Shown: positions 35,737-45,709, counted from the first letter of the stretch. The stretch: 64,000 nt of DNA from JBQTKD01 sp052389435 (GCA_052389435.1 JBQTIB010000002.1:3868-67867), one strand, 5' to 3'. A program made the numbers and translations. Notes: generated by a model from the sequence alone, not told the origin.

Positions 35737-37421
35737 GCCGGGCTGACGAACGCCGTCTTCGGAAGGTGGTAGTTCGGGTCCCGCTCGGCCTGTTCGGTAA
35801 CGCGGGCGTCCGAGATCCGGTCCGGCACCGACGGCTCGGGGGCGGGGTCAGTGGACTCCCCGGGCTCCGGTTGCGTGCCGGGTCCCGCCTCGATGCCGAA
35901 CTCCGGGTCCGCGGGCTGCTCGATCGGCGCCTCCGCCGGGGTGGAGGAGTCCTGCGGGGTGGACGAATCCTGCGTGGACGAATCCTGCGTGGACGGAGGC
36001 TGCTCGGTCGGAGTCTGCGGGGAGGAGACCTGCGGCGCGGGCGCCGGTTCGACCGGACTCTGCGGCGCACTCTCCGGGGCCGGCACGGCTTCGCCCGTCG
36101 GCTGCGGCGACGCAGCGGCCCGAGCCGCCTCGGCCCGTTCGGCCATGCGGTCCGCGCTCACCCCACCGCCGCTCAGCAGTTCGCCGATCTCCTCCGGGCT
36201 GTCCACGAGCTCCTCGCCGGTCTCCACGGGAGCGGCGGGGGCGAAGAACGGGCGCAGCGACGCCGGGTCGGCGATCCGGATCAGGTCTTCGACGCGCCCC
36301 ACGTGCAGGTGGGAGATCTTGTTGCGCGTGGTGCGCTTGGCGAACCGCGTGGCGCCGCTCTCGAAGGCGGTGAGCATGCGGCCTCGGTAGACGGTCATGT
36401 TCTGCGGCAGGCTCGGCGTCCACAGGCAGGCGACGGCCCCGCCGGTCTTGGACGGCTTGTCCCGCCGCACGACGATCATCCGCCCGCGCTTGCCGCCGAG
36501 CGAGGAGGTGAAAACGAAGTGATCCTCCGTCACCATCACGCCCTGCGTGCGGAGTGGGACCCGCCAGGGGCCGTCCTCCTGGCGAATGGTGCCGTCGGAG
36601 TCCACGGAGTAGCGGTACATCTTCGGCTTGGACGAGCGGGCGTATCGACCGATCCAGACCGAGTCGCCCTCGACGAACATGTAGCTCGCCGCGTCGATGC
36701 GCTGCGGCTTGCCCGTGGCGACCATGTAGGGCTTGGTGCTCGTGGCGTGCGAGCGCGCCATCTTGGCGCGGAGCTTGGAGAGTTTGTACCTGCGAACCGC
36801 GGGCTTCTGTCCGGCGAATTCGGTGTCCTGGGCGATCAGCCACTTGCCGCTGACGCCGAGCGCTCCGAGATGGGAGGCCTTCACCCGCACGGTTCCGACG
36901 TGGCGACCGTTGCTGGGATTGATGCCGACGATGTAGGACTGCGAGCCGGCCCGGTACATGCCGAGCAGCAGCAGGGTGTTGCCCTTGCCGTCCCAGTCGC
37001 GCCAGACGGAAAGGCCCTGCGGGATGTATCCGCTGAGGTGGGGCATCTCGGGGCCGGGGCGGAAGACCTGGTCGTAGAGCCGGGACACCGACTTGCCGTT
37101 GTACCGGGCCTTTCGCTTCGACGGCACCTGCGAGGCGTCGCACCGCGGGCCCCGCTGGGCGTCGGGGAGCAGACGGGCGGCGGGCGTCGTCATCGCCGCG
37201 ACCGCGGCGCTCTCGACCGCCGGTGCGAAGGCTTCGGCGGCAACGTCGGCGGGTCCGACAGGCAGCGGCAGGGGCTCGGCGGCTACCGCCCGGGGCATGT
37301 CGCGGCCGACGGGATCCAGCCCGAGGGCGTCGGGCAGGGACAGCGGGCCGATGGGGGCGAGCACCGTCAGGATCAGGCCGGACGTGACGGAGAGACCCAC
37401 GGTGCGACGACGCGACGACAC
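35733..37421 (-). CDS. Secreted protein with Pro/Ser-rich C-terminal tail, unknown
   Basis: A 562-residue exported protein. GTG 37421 has GGAGG upstream and opens a signal peptide (SSRRRTVGLSVTSGLILTVL) that begins like a Tat signal. Residues about 100-400 form a domain shared with the next gene: YIPQGLSVWRDWDGKGNTLLLLGMYR, HLGALGVSGKWLIAQD, VRRYKLSKLR. The strand-rich pattern suggests a beta-propeller. The tail is low-complexity with SSTQDSSTQDSSTPQDSS repeats. I do not recognise a named family. The paralogue lies immediately downstream on the same strand. Confidence 0.75.
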   Translation of the reverse strand: MSSRRRTVGLSVTSGLILTVLAPIGPLSLPDALGLDPVGRDMPRAVAAEPLPLPVGPADVAAEAFAPAVESAAVAAMTTPAARLLPDAQRGPRCDASQVPSKRKARYNGKSVSRLYDQVFRPGPEMPHLSGYIPQGLSVWRDWDGKGNTLLLLGMYRAGSQSYIVGINPSNGRHVGTVRVKASHLGALGVSGKWLIAQDTEFAGQKPAVRRYKLSKLRAKMARSHATSTKPYMVATGKPQRIDAASYMFVEGDSVWIGRYARSSKPKMYRYSVDSDGTIRQEDGPWRVPLRTQGVMVTEDHFVFTSSLGGKRGRMIVVRRDKPSKTGGAVACLWTPSLPQNMTVYRGRMLTAFESGATRFAKRTTRNKISHLHVGRVEDLIRIADPASLRPFFAPAAPVETGEELVDSPEEIGELLSGGGVSADRMAERAEAARAAASPQPTGEAVPAPESAPQSPVEPAPAPQVSSPQTPTEQPPSTQDSSTQDSSTPQDSSTPAEAPIEQPADPEFGIEAGPGTQPEPGESTDPAPEPSVPDRISDARVTEQAERDPNYHLPKTAFVSPA

Positions 37422-37644
37422 TCGGTGCTCCCTCCGGATTCGGCACTCCGCCAGGGCCTGCGAACTACTGCTCGACCCCTGAATCATCCAAAGCCGAAGG
37501 GGTCCGGAACGTCAGAACGCGGTGCCCAGTGCGTAATTCACGCGACGGGTCCCAGTCCAGCAGGATCTTGGATTAAGCCTAGAAAGGAAGGGCAAACCCT
37601 TGCTCACCGCCGCGCCAAAAAGATCACCGGCACGGCGATCGGGA

Positions 37645-38676
37645 TCAGTCGCGGAGCAGCCTTTCCAACGACTGCATCGAGGCAACGTGAAGATCTCTCA
37701 CGCGGTTGGCGGCTCTCGGGTACTTGTACGAGGCGCCTTCGAAGAGGTTGAAGGCGTCGTCCCCGACCAGCGCCATGCCCTCGCCCATGCTCGGGCTGGC
37801 GAAGCAGACCTCGTCCCGGTCCGTGGAGCGCGACCGCTCCGTGACGACCAGTACCCCGGGCCGGCTGTGGTTGGTCGTGTTGAACACGAACGCCCGGTCG
37901 GTGACGAGGGCGCCCTGGGTTCGCGGCGGGATCGGGTAGGCCGCGCCCGTGGGCTCGAGGCGTCCGTCCTCCCCGACCCGGTATTCGTACATGCGGTCGA
38001 CGTCGCGCTCGGAGTACCGGCCCGCCCAGACCTTCCCGTCGTGGGTGGTCATGAAATCGGCGCTGTGGATCTCCTGCAGGTCCTTGAGCCGGCCGATGAA
38101 CGGCCGATCGCCGGTGCGGGCGGCTTCCTTCAGGCCCTCGCGCAGCGAGGAGAGCCGGTATCGCCGCACGTTCTCCCGCCCCCGGCTCGCCGCGTCCTGG
38201 GCGTAGAGGAACTCGCCCGCCACCGCGATGCCGCCGAGGTGGGCATTGCGCAGGCGGACACTGCCGATGTGCCTGCCCGTGCGGGCGTCGACGGCCGCGA
38301 TGAGCGACTGCTCGTTCTCGGCGGGCGACCCGCGGTAGAGGCCGATGAGCAGCAGATCGCGATCGCCGTCCCAGTCCTGCCAGGTCGTCATGCCCTGCGG
38401 GATGTAGTCGGGGAGGTGGGGGATCGCGAAGGAGCGCTCGAACTCGCGGTCGTAGGTGCGCGAGGCGGCGGGGCCTTCGTAGAAGGAGGAGGCTCGCGAG
38501 TCGTTCGCGCCGCCCGCCTCGGTTGCGCCCACGCATGCGGGAGGGGTGGCGGCCTGCGCGGCGGGGGTGGGGTTCTGTGCAGTGGGGACGGCGGCCTGCG
38601 CGGTGGGGACGGCGAGCAGCGCGGCGAGTCCGACGGCGCCGGCGAGGAGCGCGGCGCGGCGGTGGCGAGGGTGCAT
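37645..38676 (-). CDS. Secreted protein, paralogue of the preceding gene
   Basis: A 343-residue exported protein with a clear signal peptide (MHPRHRRAALLAGAVGLAAL). Its body matches the neighbouring protein: YIPQGMTTWQDWDGDRDLLLIGLYR, HIGSVRLRNAHLGGIAVAGEFLYAQD, NVRRYRLSSLREGL and a final RVRDLHVASMQSLERLLR. It lacks the long Pro/Ser tail. The pair probably arose by tandem duplication. Function is unknown; repeated aspartates and Trp-Asp pairs are compatible with a sugar- or peptidoglycan-binding propeller, but that is speculation. Confidence 0.75.
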   Translation of the reverse strand: MHPRHRRAALLAGAVGLAALLAVPTAQAAVPTAQNPTPAAQAATPPACVGATEAGGANDSRASSFYEGPAASRTYDREFERSFAIPHLPDYIPQGMTTWQDWDGDRDLLLIGLYRGSPAENEQSLIAAVDARTGRHIGSVRLRNAHLGGIAVAGEFLYAQDAASRGRENVRRYRLSSLREGLKEAARTGDRPFIGRLKDLQEIHSADFMTTHDGKVWAGRYSERDVDRMYEYRVGEDGRLEPTGAAYPIPPRTQGALVTDRAFVFNTTNHSRPGVLVVTERSRSTDRDEVCFASPSMGEGMALVGDDAFNLFEGASYKYPRAANRVRDLHVASMQSLERLLRD

Positions 38677-38813
38677 GGAACGTCCCGTTCTTCGACAGTT
38701 CGCTCCACGCTAGGCACAGTTCTTCCGTTCGCCCCCATGGGTTGCCGCAAGTCCGGTCAAGTCCTGGATCAAAGCGAACTAATCGGGCAGGGGACCGGGT
38801 TCGACGACCCGGG

Positions 38814-39605
38814 TCAGCGCCCCGTGAAGTGCGGTTTGCGCTTGTCCAGGAAGGCCGACAGGGCCTCGGTGTGGTCCGCGGTGCCGCCCGCCGCGACAAT
38901 TTCGGCGTGCTCGGCTGCGAGCGTCGCGCCGAGGTCGTTGTCGTCGGCGAAGCGCAGAAGCCGTCGCACCGCCGCGTAGGCCGCCGTGGGGCCGGCGGCC
39001 AGGCGCGCGGCCGTCTCGCCGGCGGCGGTTTCGAGGTCGGCGTCGGCCACGACCGTGTTGACCAGACCCAACTCCAGCGCCTGCTCGGCGTTCAGGGAGG
39101 GGGAGAGCATGAGCAGTTCGGCGGCCTTGGCCCGTCCGACCAGCCGTGGCAGGTACCAGGACAGGCCGGTGTCCGGGGTGAGGCCGATCGCGGTGAACGC
39201 GGTCGTGAACGTCGCGCTCGCGGCCGCGATCCGCAGGTCCGCGGCCAGCGCCAAGGACAGTCCGGCGCCGGCCGCGGCACCGTTGACGGCGGCGACGACG
39301 GGCTTGTCCATCGTGGCGAGCGTGTAGGAGATCGGCGAGTAGTGCTCGGCCACCGTTTCGAAGAGCTCGGCGGGGCTCGCGCCCGTGCCGCGCATTGTCT
39401 GAAACTCCTTCAGGTCCTGCCCGACGCAGAACCCGCGGCCACTGCCGGTGAGCAGGACCGCGCGGACCCGGTCGTCGGCCGCGGCCTCCCGAACGGCCGC
39501 GAGCAGCGCCTGCTTGGCGGGCAGGTCGAGGGAGTTGAAGGCGTCGGCGCGGTTGAGGCGAATGGTGCGCAGGCCGTCGGCGTCGTCGATCAGAACGGGT
39601 TCCAT
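38814..39605 (-). CDS. Enoyl-CoA hydratase/isomerase family protein (PaaG-like)
   Basis: A 263-residue crotonase-fold enzyme. The oxyanion-hole segments are GRGFCVGQDLKEF and AAVNGAAAGAGLSLALAADLR. The usual hydratase glutamates are not both present; an Asp in LTPDTGLSWYLPRLVG occupies the PaaG position, favouring 2-(1,2-epoxyphenyl)acetyl-CoA-type isomerases. No other paa genes are near, so the pathway is uncertain. TAGCCT lies six bases before ATG 39605. Confidence 0.85.
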   Translation of the reverse strand: MEPVLIDDADGLRTIRLNRADAFNSLDLPAKQALLAAVREAAADDRVRAVLLTGSGRGFCVGQDLKEFQTMRGTGASPAELFETVAEHYSPISYTLATMDKPVVAAVNGAAAGAGLSLALAADLRIAAASATFTTAFTAIGLTPDTGLSWYLPRLVGRAKAAELLMLSPSLNAEQALELGLVNTVVADADLETAAGETAARLAAGPTAAYAAVRRLLRFADDNDLGATLAAEHAEIVAAGGTADHTEALSAFLDKRKPHFTGR

Positions 39606-39611
39606 GGCCGC

Positions 39612-39617
39612 AGGCTA
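39612..39617 (-). promoter_or_regulatory. Leaderless-type -10 element (TAGCCT) for the enoyl-CoA hydratase
   Basis: On the minus strand TAGCCT is followed by six bases (GCGGCC) and ATG 39605. Same geometry as the other leaderless candidates. Confidence 0.45.
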
Positions 39618-39717
39618 GTCCCGGCCATTACGTCCGCAGAGCGTGCCGGGTTTCTGTCTGCGCAGGTCCACCCCCGATAATGGAGGCCAGCACGTGCCCC
39701 GGGAGAGGAGCCACTAC

Positions 39718-39881
39718 ATGGCGGCCATGAAGCCGCGGACCGGTGACGGACCGCTCGAGGTCACCAAGGAGGGCCGCGGCATCGTCATGCGTGTTCCGCT
39801 CGAAGGTGGTGGCCGGTTGGTCGTCGAGCTGAACGCAGACGAAGCCAGTGCGCTCGGCGAAGCGCTCAAGGGCGTCGTCGG

Positions 39882-39885
<4 letters not shown>
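39718..39885 (+). CDS. DUF3117 protein
   Basis: A 55-residue basic-to-acidic protein beginning MAAMKPRTGDGPLEV and ending DEASALGEALKGVVG. It is an almost invariant actinobacterial protein (M. tuberculosis Rv1211 type) of unknown function. GGGAGAGGAG precedes the start. Its stop overlaps the pepA ATG (ATGA). It is separated from tag here by the two secreted proteins and the hydratase, whereas in mycobacteria it follows tag directly. Confidence 0.9.
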
Positions 39886-41462
<1,577 letters not shown>

Positions 41463-41488
41463 GTCGATCGCTGTGGGGGCTGTCATCC

Positions 41489-41536
41489 CCCACAGTCACG
41501 GCGCCACGATTTTTTCGTGGCGCGGATGACTGTGGG
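41489..41536. terminator. Strong bidirectional hairpin terminator
   Basis: CCCACAGTCA (41489-41498) pairs with TGACTGTGGG (41527-41536), and inside them GCGCCACGA pairs with TCGTGGCGC around a T-rich loop. Only a few bulged bases interrupt the stem. It lies between the convergent ends of pepA (41462) and the methyltransferase (41588). The loop's T run, not a trailing one, is unusual. Confidence 0.8.
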
Positions 41537-41587
41537 AGCTGACAGCCGCCACGGTCATGCCCTCCAAAAGGGGGGTGGAAGGGCTGG

Positions 41588-42223
41588 CTAGCGGACGGGG
41601 CGGCGGGTGCCGGCGAGGATGCCGGCGCCTACGGGCAGCAGGACCGCCGCGAACTCCTCGGACTCGCGCAGGGCGCGGCCGAGGTCGCGCAGGGCGCGGC
41701 CGCGGGGGTCGCGGGCCTCCGGGTCGACGCTCTTGAGTCCCTCGGAGAACGCGACGACGCCGCCGACGCGGAGCAGGCGGTGGGCCTCGCGGAAGTGTTC
41801 GGCGTAGTCCGACGGGTCCCCGCCGCACCACATCAGGTCGTAGCCGCCGTCGGTCAGGCGCGGCAGCACGTCGGAGGCGTGCCCGGCGATCAGGCGGGTG
41901 CGGTTGACCGCCAGACCCGCGGCCGTGAACGTCTCCTTGGCGGCGCGTTGGTGCTCGGGCTCGGCGTCGACGGAGGTGAGCACTCCGTCCGGGCGCATCC
42001 CGCGCATCAGCCACACACCGGACAGGCCCGTGTTGCTGCCGATCTCGATCACCGAGTGTGCGTCCAGCAGAGCGGCCAGGAAGCGGAGCGCCGCACCGGC
42101 CGAGGGGCTGGGAACGGGCACTCCGAGGTCGGAGGCGGCCGCCCGGGCACCGCGCAGAACCGCGTCCTCGGGCAGGTAGGCCTCGTCGACCGCCCCGGTC
42201 TTCTCGACTCCGGGCACCGTCAT
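41588..42223 (-). CDS. O-methyltransferase, class I SAM-dependent (catechol OMT-like)
   Basis: A 211-residue methyltransferase. VIEIGSNTGLSGVWLMRGM is SAM motif I, VLTSVDAEPEHQRAA motif II, and GGYDLMWCGGDPSDYAEHF the metal/substrate loop of the caffeoyl-CoA/catechol OMT family. ATG 42223 has GGAGG eight bases upstream. In M. tuberculosis an O-methyltransferase (Rv1220c) lies divergent from sigE, exactly as here. The acceptor is unknown. Confidence 0.88.
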   Translation of the reverse strand: MTVPGVEKTGAVDEAYLPEDAVLRGARAAASDLGVPVPSPSAGAALRFLAALLDAHSVIEIGSNTGLSGVWLMRGMRPDGVLTSVDAEPEHQRAAKETFTAAGLAVNRTRLIAGHASDVLPRLTDGGYDLMWCGGDPSDYAEHFREAHRLLRVGGVVAFSEGLKSVDPEARDPRGRALRDLGRALRESEEFAAVLLPVGAGILAGTRRPVR

Positions 42224-42298
42224 TGTGGTCGCCTCCCGCACACCGAAATTCTCCCTGGCAGCCTAGTGGCGGAGCCGGCACCCACCCTGCCACCGCGC

Positions 42299-42325
42299 GG
42301 GAACGAATCCCCGACACGTACCGTT
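42299..42325 (+). promoter_or_regulatory. ECF-sigma-type promoter upstream of sigE
   Basis: GGGAAC (42299-42304), a 17-base spacer and CGTT (42322-42325) fit the GGAAC-N16..18-CGTT pattern of SigE/SigH-like ECF factors. It lies 62 bases before GTG 42387, so sigE is likely autoregulated. Inferred from motif and spacing. Confidence 0.55.
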
Positions 42326-42328
42326 CTT

Positions 42329-42360
42329 CGAGTACACAAGAAACAGTTGCCGAGTACACA
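42329..42360 (+). repeat. Direct repeat of CGAGTACACA between the ECF promoter and sigE
   Basis: Two exact 10-base copies, 42329-42338 and 42351-42360, start 22 bases apart, about two helical turns. They lie just downstream of the ECF promoter and so could be a binding site for an additional regulator acting on the sigE leader. Confidence 0.6.
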
Positions 42361-42386
42361 GATTCGGCACAGGGAGTGGGGAAAGG

Positions 42387-43037
42387 GTGTCTGCGACGGC
42401 AGGGATCGGCGCTGTAGAGGGGGACCTAGTGGATGCGGTCGAATGGACACCGCCGAGCTGGGAGGAGATCGTCCGGGAGCACTCGGCCCGGGTGTACCGC
42501 CTGGCGTACCGACTCACCGGGGACCAGCACGACGCCGAGGACCTGACCCAAGAGGTTTTCGTTCGCGTCTTCCGCTCACTCTCCACGTACAAGCCCGGCA
42601 CGTTCGAGGGTTGGTTGCACCGCATCACGACGAACCTGTTCCTGGACCAGGTGCGTCGCAAGCAGCGCATCCGGTTCGAGAACTTCGCCGACGACGCGCA
42701 CGAGCGGCTGCCCGGATCCGAGCCGACTCCCGCGCAGCTCTTCGACGACCGTCACCTCGACGCCGACGTCCAGTTGGCGCTCGACGAGCTGCCGCCGGAC
42801 TTCCGCGTGGCCGTGGTCCTGTGCGACATCGAAGGTCTGTCCTACGAGGAGATTGCCGCGACCCTCGGCATCAAGCTCGGAACCGTCCGCAGCCGCGTGC
42901 ACCGGGGCCGCAGCCGGCTTCGCGCCGCGCTGGAGCACCGCAACATCGCGGTCCGTGAGCTGGCGATCGACGAGCACCTCCTACCCCAGCAGGCCTCCGC
43001 CCCCGTCGAGGAAGTTGCCCACCAGGAGGTCCCGTGA
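42387..43037 (+). CDS. sigE: ECF RNA polymerase sigma factor SigE
   Basis: A 216-residue extracytoplasmic-function sigma factor. Region 2 reads VYRLAYRLTGDQHDAEDLTQEVFVRVF and region 4 EGLSYEEIAATLGIKLGTVRSRVHRG. An acidic linker of about 40 residues joins them. It is followed in frame overlap (GTGA) by its zinc anti-sigma gene and then tatB, like the sigE-rseA order in mycobacteria. The exact start is uncertain because GTG 42387 has only a poor Shine-Dalgarno. Confidence 0.92.
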   Translation: MSATAGIGAVEGDLVDAVEWTPPSWEEIVREHSARVYRLAYRLTGDQHDAEDLTQEVFVRVFRSLSTYKPGTFEGWLHRITTNLFLDQVRRKQRIRFENFADDAHERLPGSEPTPAQLFDDRHLDADVQLALDELPPDFRVAVVLCDIEGLSYEEIAATLGIKLGTVRSRVHRGRSRLRAALEHRNIAVRELAIDEHLLPQQASAPVEEVAHQEVP

Positions 43038-43606
43038 GCGAAGCTCAGCCTCCCAAGCACCATCTCGGCCACCGGCTTGCCGGTTGGGTCGACGGTGAAC
43101 TTCCGCCCGGGACCCGCCAGCTCGTAGCGGCCCACCTGGCAATGTGTTCGACCTGCCGTGTCGCGGCGGTCGTGGAGTCGCGGACGAAGGCCGGGCTGCG
43201 CGATCTCGGCGGTCCGGCTCCGTCCAACGATCTGATGGCCTCGCTCCTCGGCCTGCAGAGCACGGGTCCGCAGCCGCCGACGACGCAGCCGCCCGGTCCG
43301 AGTGCGTTGGGGAACGGTTCGGCCTTCCCGGCCGTCGCCCGCCGACGTGCGCGGCCCGCCGCGCTGGCCGCCGGGGTGGCCAGCGTGGCCGCACTCACGG
43401 TCGGTTCGGCCTGGCTCAGCGCGGACGGCACTCCGCCGCCCGGGGACTCCCGGGTGCGCCAGGCCTCCACGGTCGGGGACCCGGCCTCGTTGCTCGGCCC
43501 GATCGACGGGTTGCCCGACGGCCGCCCGACCACCTCGTTCGCGTCGATCGGCACCGGATCCGCCGGCTCCGGACCCGCGTTCGTCGAGGTCCTGCGGCTC
43601 CGCTGA
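43034..43606 (+). CDS. rseA: Zinc-binding anti-sigma factor (ZAS type)
   Basis: A 190-residue anti-sigma factor. The zinc motif is H34-xxx-C38-xx-C41 in HLAMCSTC, preceded by HRLAGWVDGELPPG. After a Pro-rich linker a possible membrane helix (PAALAAGVASVAALTVGSAWL) and a Gly/Ser-rich tail follow. It would hold SigE inactive until envelope or redox stress. The start overlaps the sigE stop. The adjacent htrA protease gene of mycobacteria is absent. Confidence 0.88.
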   Translation: MSEAQPPKHHLGHRLAGWVDGELPPGTRQLVAAHLAMCSTCRVAAVVESRTKAGLRDLGGPAPSNDLMASLLGLQSTGPQPPTTQPPGPSALGNGSAFPAVARRRARPAALAAGVASVAALTVGSAWLSADGTPPPGDSRVRQASTVGDPASLLGPIDGLPDGRPTTSFASIGTGSAGSGPAFVEVLRLR

Positions 43607-43639
43607 GCGCGAAACGTTCCTAGCCCGGCCCCGCCGGAA

Positions 43640-43645
43640 TAGGCT
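43640..43645 (+). promoter_or_regulatory. Leaderless-type -10 element (TAGGCT) for tatB
   Basis: TAGGCT ends six bases before GTG 43652 with no Shine-Dalgarno in between, so tatB probably has its own promoter inside the sigE-rseA unit. Confidence 0.5.
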
Positions 43646-43651
43646 GCGCAC

Positions 43652-44023
43652 GTGTTCGACATCAGCGGTTGGGAGTTTCTGACGTTGGCCGCCATTGCGG
43701 TGGTCATCTTCGGACCCGACCGGCTGCCCAAGCTGGCGAACGACGCAGGCAAGTTCGTCCGCCAGGCGCGTCAGTTCATCCACGGCGCAAAGGCGGACCT
43801 CGCCCGCGAACTGGACATGGACCTGCCCGACCTGCGAAACGTCGACCTCTCCGCCCGCGGCTTGATCCGCAAGGCGGTCGGGGAGGACGAGAGCCTGTTC
43901 GAGGACCTGCGCAAGGACTTCCGCGGGGACATGGACCTGCTCAAGGCCCCGCTCATGCGCGAGTCCGGGGCCCGGCCGCTGGAGAAGGACGAACCCCCGC
44001 CCTGGGACGCGGACGCGACCTAG
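43652..44023 (+). CDS. tatB: Twin-arginine translocase subunit TatB
   Basis: A 123-residue protein with the Tat N-terminus MFDISGWEFLTLAAIAVVIFGPDRLPKL: a membrane helix, the FGP hinge and an amphipathic helix. A long acidic/basic cytoplasmic region follows. TatB hands folded RR-signal proteins to TatC. It follows rseA by 45 bases. Its stop overlaps the convergent mrp stop (CTAG). Confidence 0.93.
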   Translation: MFDISGWEFLTLAAIAVVIFGPDRLPKLANDAGKFVRQARQFIHGAKADLARELDMDLPDLRNVDLSARGLIRKAVGEDESLFEDLRKDFRGDMDLLKAPLMRESGARPLEKDEPPPWDADAT

Positions 44024-45165
44024 ACCGGGGTGAGTCCCAGCGAGCGGCCGACGAGGCCGCGGGAGCGGCTGCCCAACCGGTTCGCCACGCCCCGCAGGAC
44101 CTGAGAGGCCGGAGCCGCCGGATCGGCGAGCACCAGGGGAACGCCGGAGTCTCCGCCCTCGCGCAGGCGCGGGTCGAGCGGGACCTCGCCCAACAGGGGA
44201 ACGCTTGCGCCGAGAGTCTGCGCCAGGCCGTCGGCTACGCGTTGGCCGCCGCCGCTGCCGAACAGTTCGAGGCGGTGTTCGCGTCCCTCGGGCGTGCAGT
44301 GCGGGCAGGCCAGGTAGGACATGTTCTCCACGACGCCGACGACGTGCTGGTGGGTCTGCGTGGCGATCGCCCCGGCCCGTTCGGCTACTTCGGCGGCCGC
44401 CTGCTGCGGGGTCGTGACGACGAGGATCTCGGCGCTGGGCAGGAGTTGGGCGATCGAGATCGCGACGTCGCCTGTGCCGGGCGGCAGGTCCATCAGCAGT
44501 ACGTCGAGATCGCCCCACCACACGTCGGCGAGGAACTGGGACAGGGCCCGGTGCAGCATCGGCCCACGCCATACGACCGGGGTGTTGCCTTCGATGAACA
44601 TGCCGATCGAGATCAGCCGGACCCCGTGCGCGGTCGGCGGCATGATCATGTTGTGGACCTGGGTGGGCCGGTCCGCGCAGCCGAGCATCCGCGGCACGGA
44701 GTGGCCGTAGATGTCGGCGTCGAGCACGCCGACCGACAGTCCGTTCGCGGCCATCGCCGCGGCGAGGTTGACCGTGACCGAGGACTTGCCCACCCCGCCC
44801 TTGCCCGAGGCGACCGCGTAGACCTTGGTCAGCGACGACGGCTGGGCGAACGGGATCTCCTTCGCGGGCGCTCCGCCCCGCAGGTTGGTCTGCATGGCCG
44901 AGCGCTGCTCGGCGGTCATGACGTCGAGATCGACGACGACCTCGGTCACCTCGGGCACGCGCGCGACCGCGTTGGTGACCTCTCGGGTGATCGTCTCGCG
45001 CAGCGGACACCCCGCGACGGTCAGCAGGATGCGGACCGTGACACGGCCGCCGTCGACCTCGACGCCCGCGACCATGCCGAGGTCGGTGATCGGGCGGTGG
45101 ATCTCGGGGTCGTCGACGGTCGCCAGTGCTGCCTGGATTGCGTCGACGTTCGGGGTGGCGGCCAT
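44020..45165 (-). CDS. mrp: Mrp/NBP35-type iron-sulfur carrier ATPase
   Basis: A 381-residue P-loop ATPase for Fe-S cluster transfer. An N-terminal DUF59 (MIP18-like) domain occupies residues 1-90. The deviant Walker A SGKGGVGKSS spans 120-129, Walker B is LLMDLPPGTGD, and the cluster ligands are C287 and C290 in LACPHC. TACGAT lies six bases before ATG 45165. The gene lies near sigE-tatB in mycobacteria as well. Confidence 0.94.
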   Translation of the reverse strand: MAATPNVDAIQAALATVDDPEIHRPITDLGMVAGVEVDGGRVTVRILLTVAGCPLRETITREVTNAVARVPEVTEVVVDLDVMTAEQRSAMQTNLRGGAPAKEIPFAQPSSLTKVYAVASGKGGVGKSSVTVNLAAAMAANGLSVGVLDADIYGHSVPRMLGCADRPTQVHNMIMPPTAHGVRLISIGMFIEGNTPVVWRGPMLHRALSQFLADVWWGDLDVLLMDLPPGTGDVAISIAQLLPSAEILVVTTPQQAAAEVAERAGAIATQTHQHVVGVVENMSYLACPHCTPEGREHRLELFGSGGGQRVADGLAQTLGASVPLLGEVPLDPRLREGGDSGVPLVLADPAAPASQVLRGVANRLGSRSRGLVGRSLGLTPV

Positions 45166-45171
45166 GCCCCG

Positions 45172-45177
45172 ATCGTA
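45172..45177 (-). promoter_or_regulatory. Leaderless-type -10 element (TACGAT) for mrp
   Basis: On the minus strand TACGAT is followed by CGGGGC and ATG 45165. The distance of six bases equals that before tatB and the amidohydrolase. Confidence 0.45.
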
Positions 45178-45190
45178 TGCGGAAACCGGC

Positions 45191-45709
45191 CTAGGCCTGG
45201 TCGGCGGACCAGCCGGCGTCGGCGACGCGGGAGCGATCGCGCTCGTTGAGGTCCTCGAGCAGGCGTCCGAGTTCCGAACGCAGGAAGTCTCTGGTGGCGA
45301 CCTCGCCGAGGGCCGCGCGCAGAGCCGCGACCTCGCGGGTCAGGTACTCGGTGTCCGCCATGCCGCGCTCGGCCCGGGTGCGGTCCTGCGCCAGCGTCAC
45401 GCGGTCCCGGTCGGCCTGCCGGTTCTGCGCGAGCAGGATCAGCGGCGCGGCGTAGGAGGCCTGCATCGAGAGCATCAGGGTCAGGAAGATGAACGGGAAC
45501 TCGTCGAAGGTCAGCGAACTCGGCGCCGCCACGTTCCACACGATCCAGAACAGGACGAACGCCGTCATCCATCCGATGAAGGCCCAGGTGCCGATGAAGC
45601 GCGCGGTGGACTCGGCGAGGCGGGCGAAGGTTTCGCCGTCCCACTGCGGGCGCTTGGGCAGCCGGCTGGGGTTGAGCGGCTGATCCAACCGGTTGCGCGG
45701 TTCAGCCAT
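45191..45709 (-). CDS. DUF1003 membrane protein
   Basis: A 172-residue protein with two membrane helices (about residues 37-60 and 70-93) bearing TARFIGTWAFIGWM and FPFIFLTLMLSMQASYAAPLILLAQNRQ, the DUF1003 signature. A cytoplasmic coiled coil follows (ERGMADTEYLTREVAALRAAL). Its ATG overlaps the end of the MgtE_N gene by 8 bases. Function is unknown; the pairing with an MgtE_N/CBS protein is conserved in actinobacteria and suggests magnesium-related or membrane sensing work. Confidence 0.9.
   Translation of the reverse strand: MAEPRNRLDQPLNPSRLPKRPQWDGETFARLAESTARFIGTWAFIGWMTAFVLFWIVWNVAAPSSLTFDEFPFIFLTLMLSMQASYAAPLILLAQNRQADRDRVTLAQDRTRAERGMADTEYLTREVAALRAALGEVATRDFLRSELGRLLEDLNERDRSRVADAGWSADQA

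Noticed and set aside
35940..36000. CRISPR-like short repeats
   Set aside because: They are in-frame 15-base repeats coding for the Ser/Thr/Gln/Asp tail of a secreted protein, without spacers.
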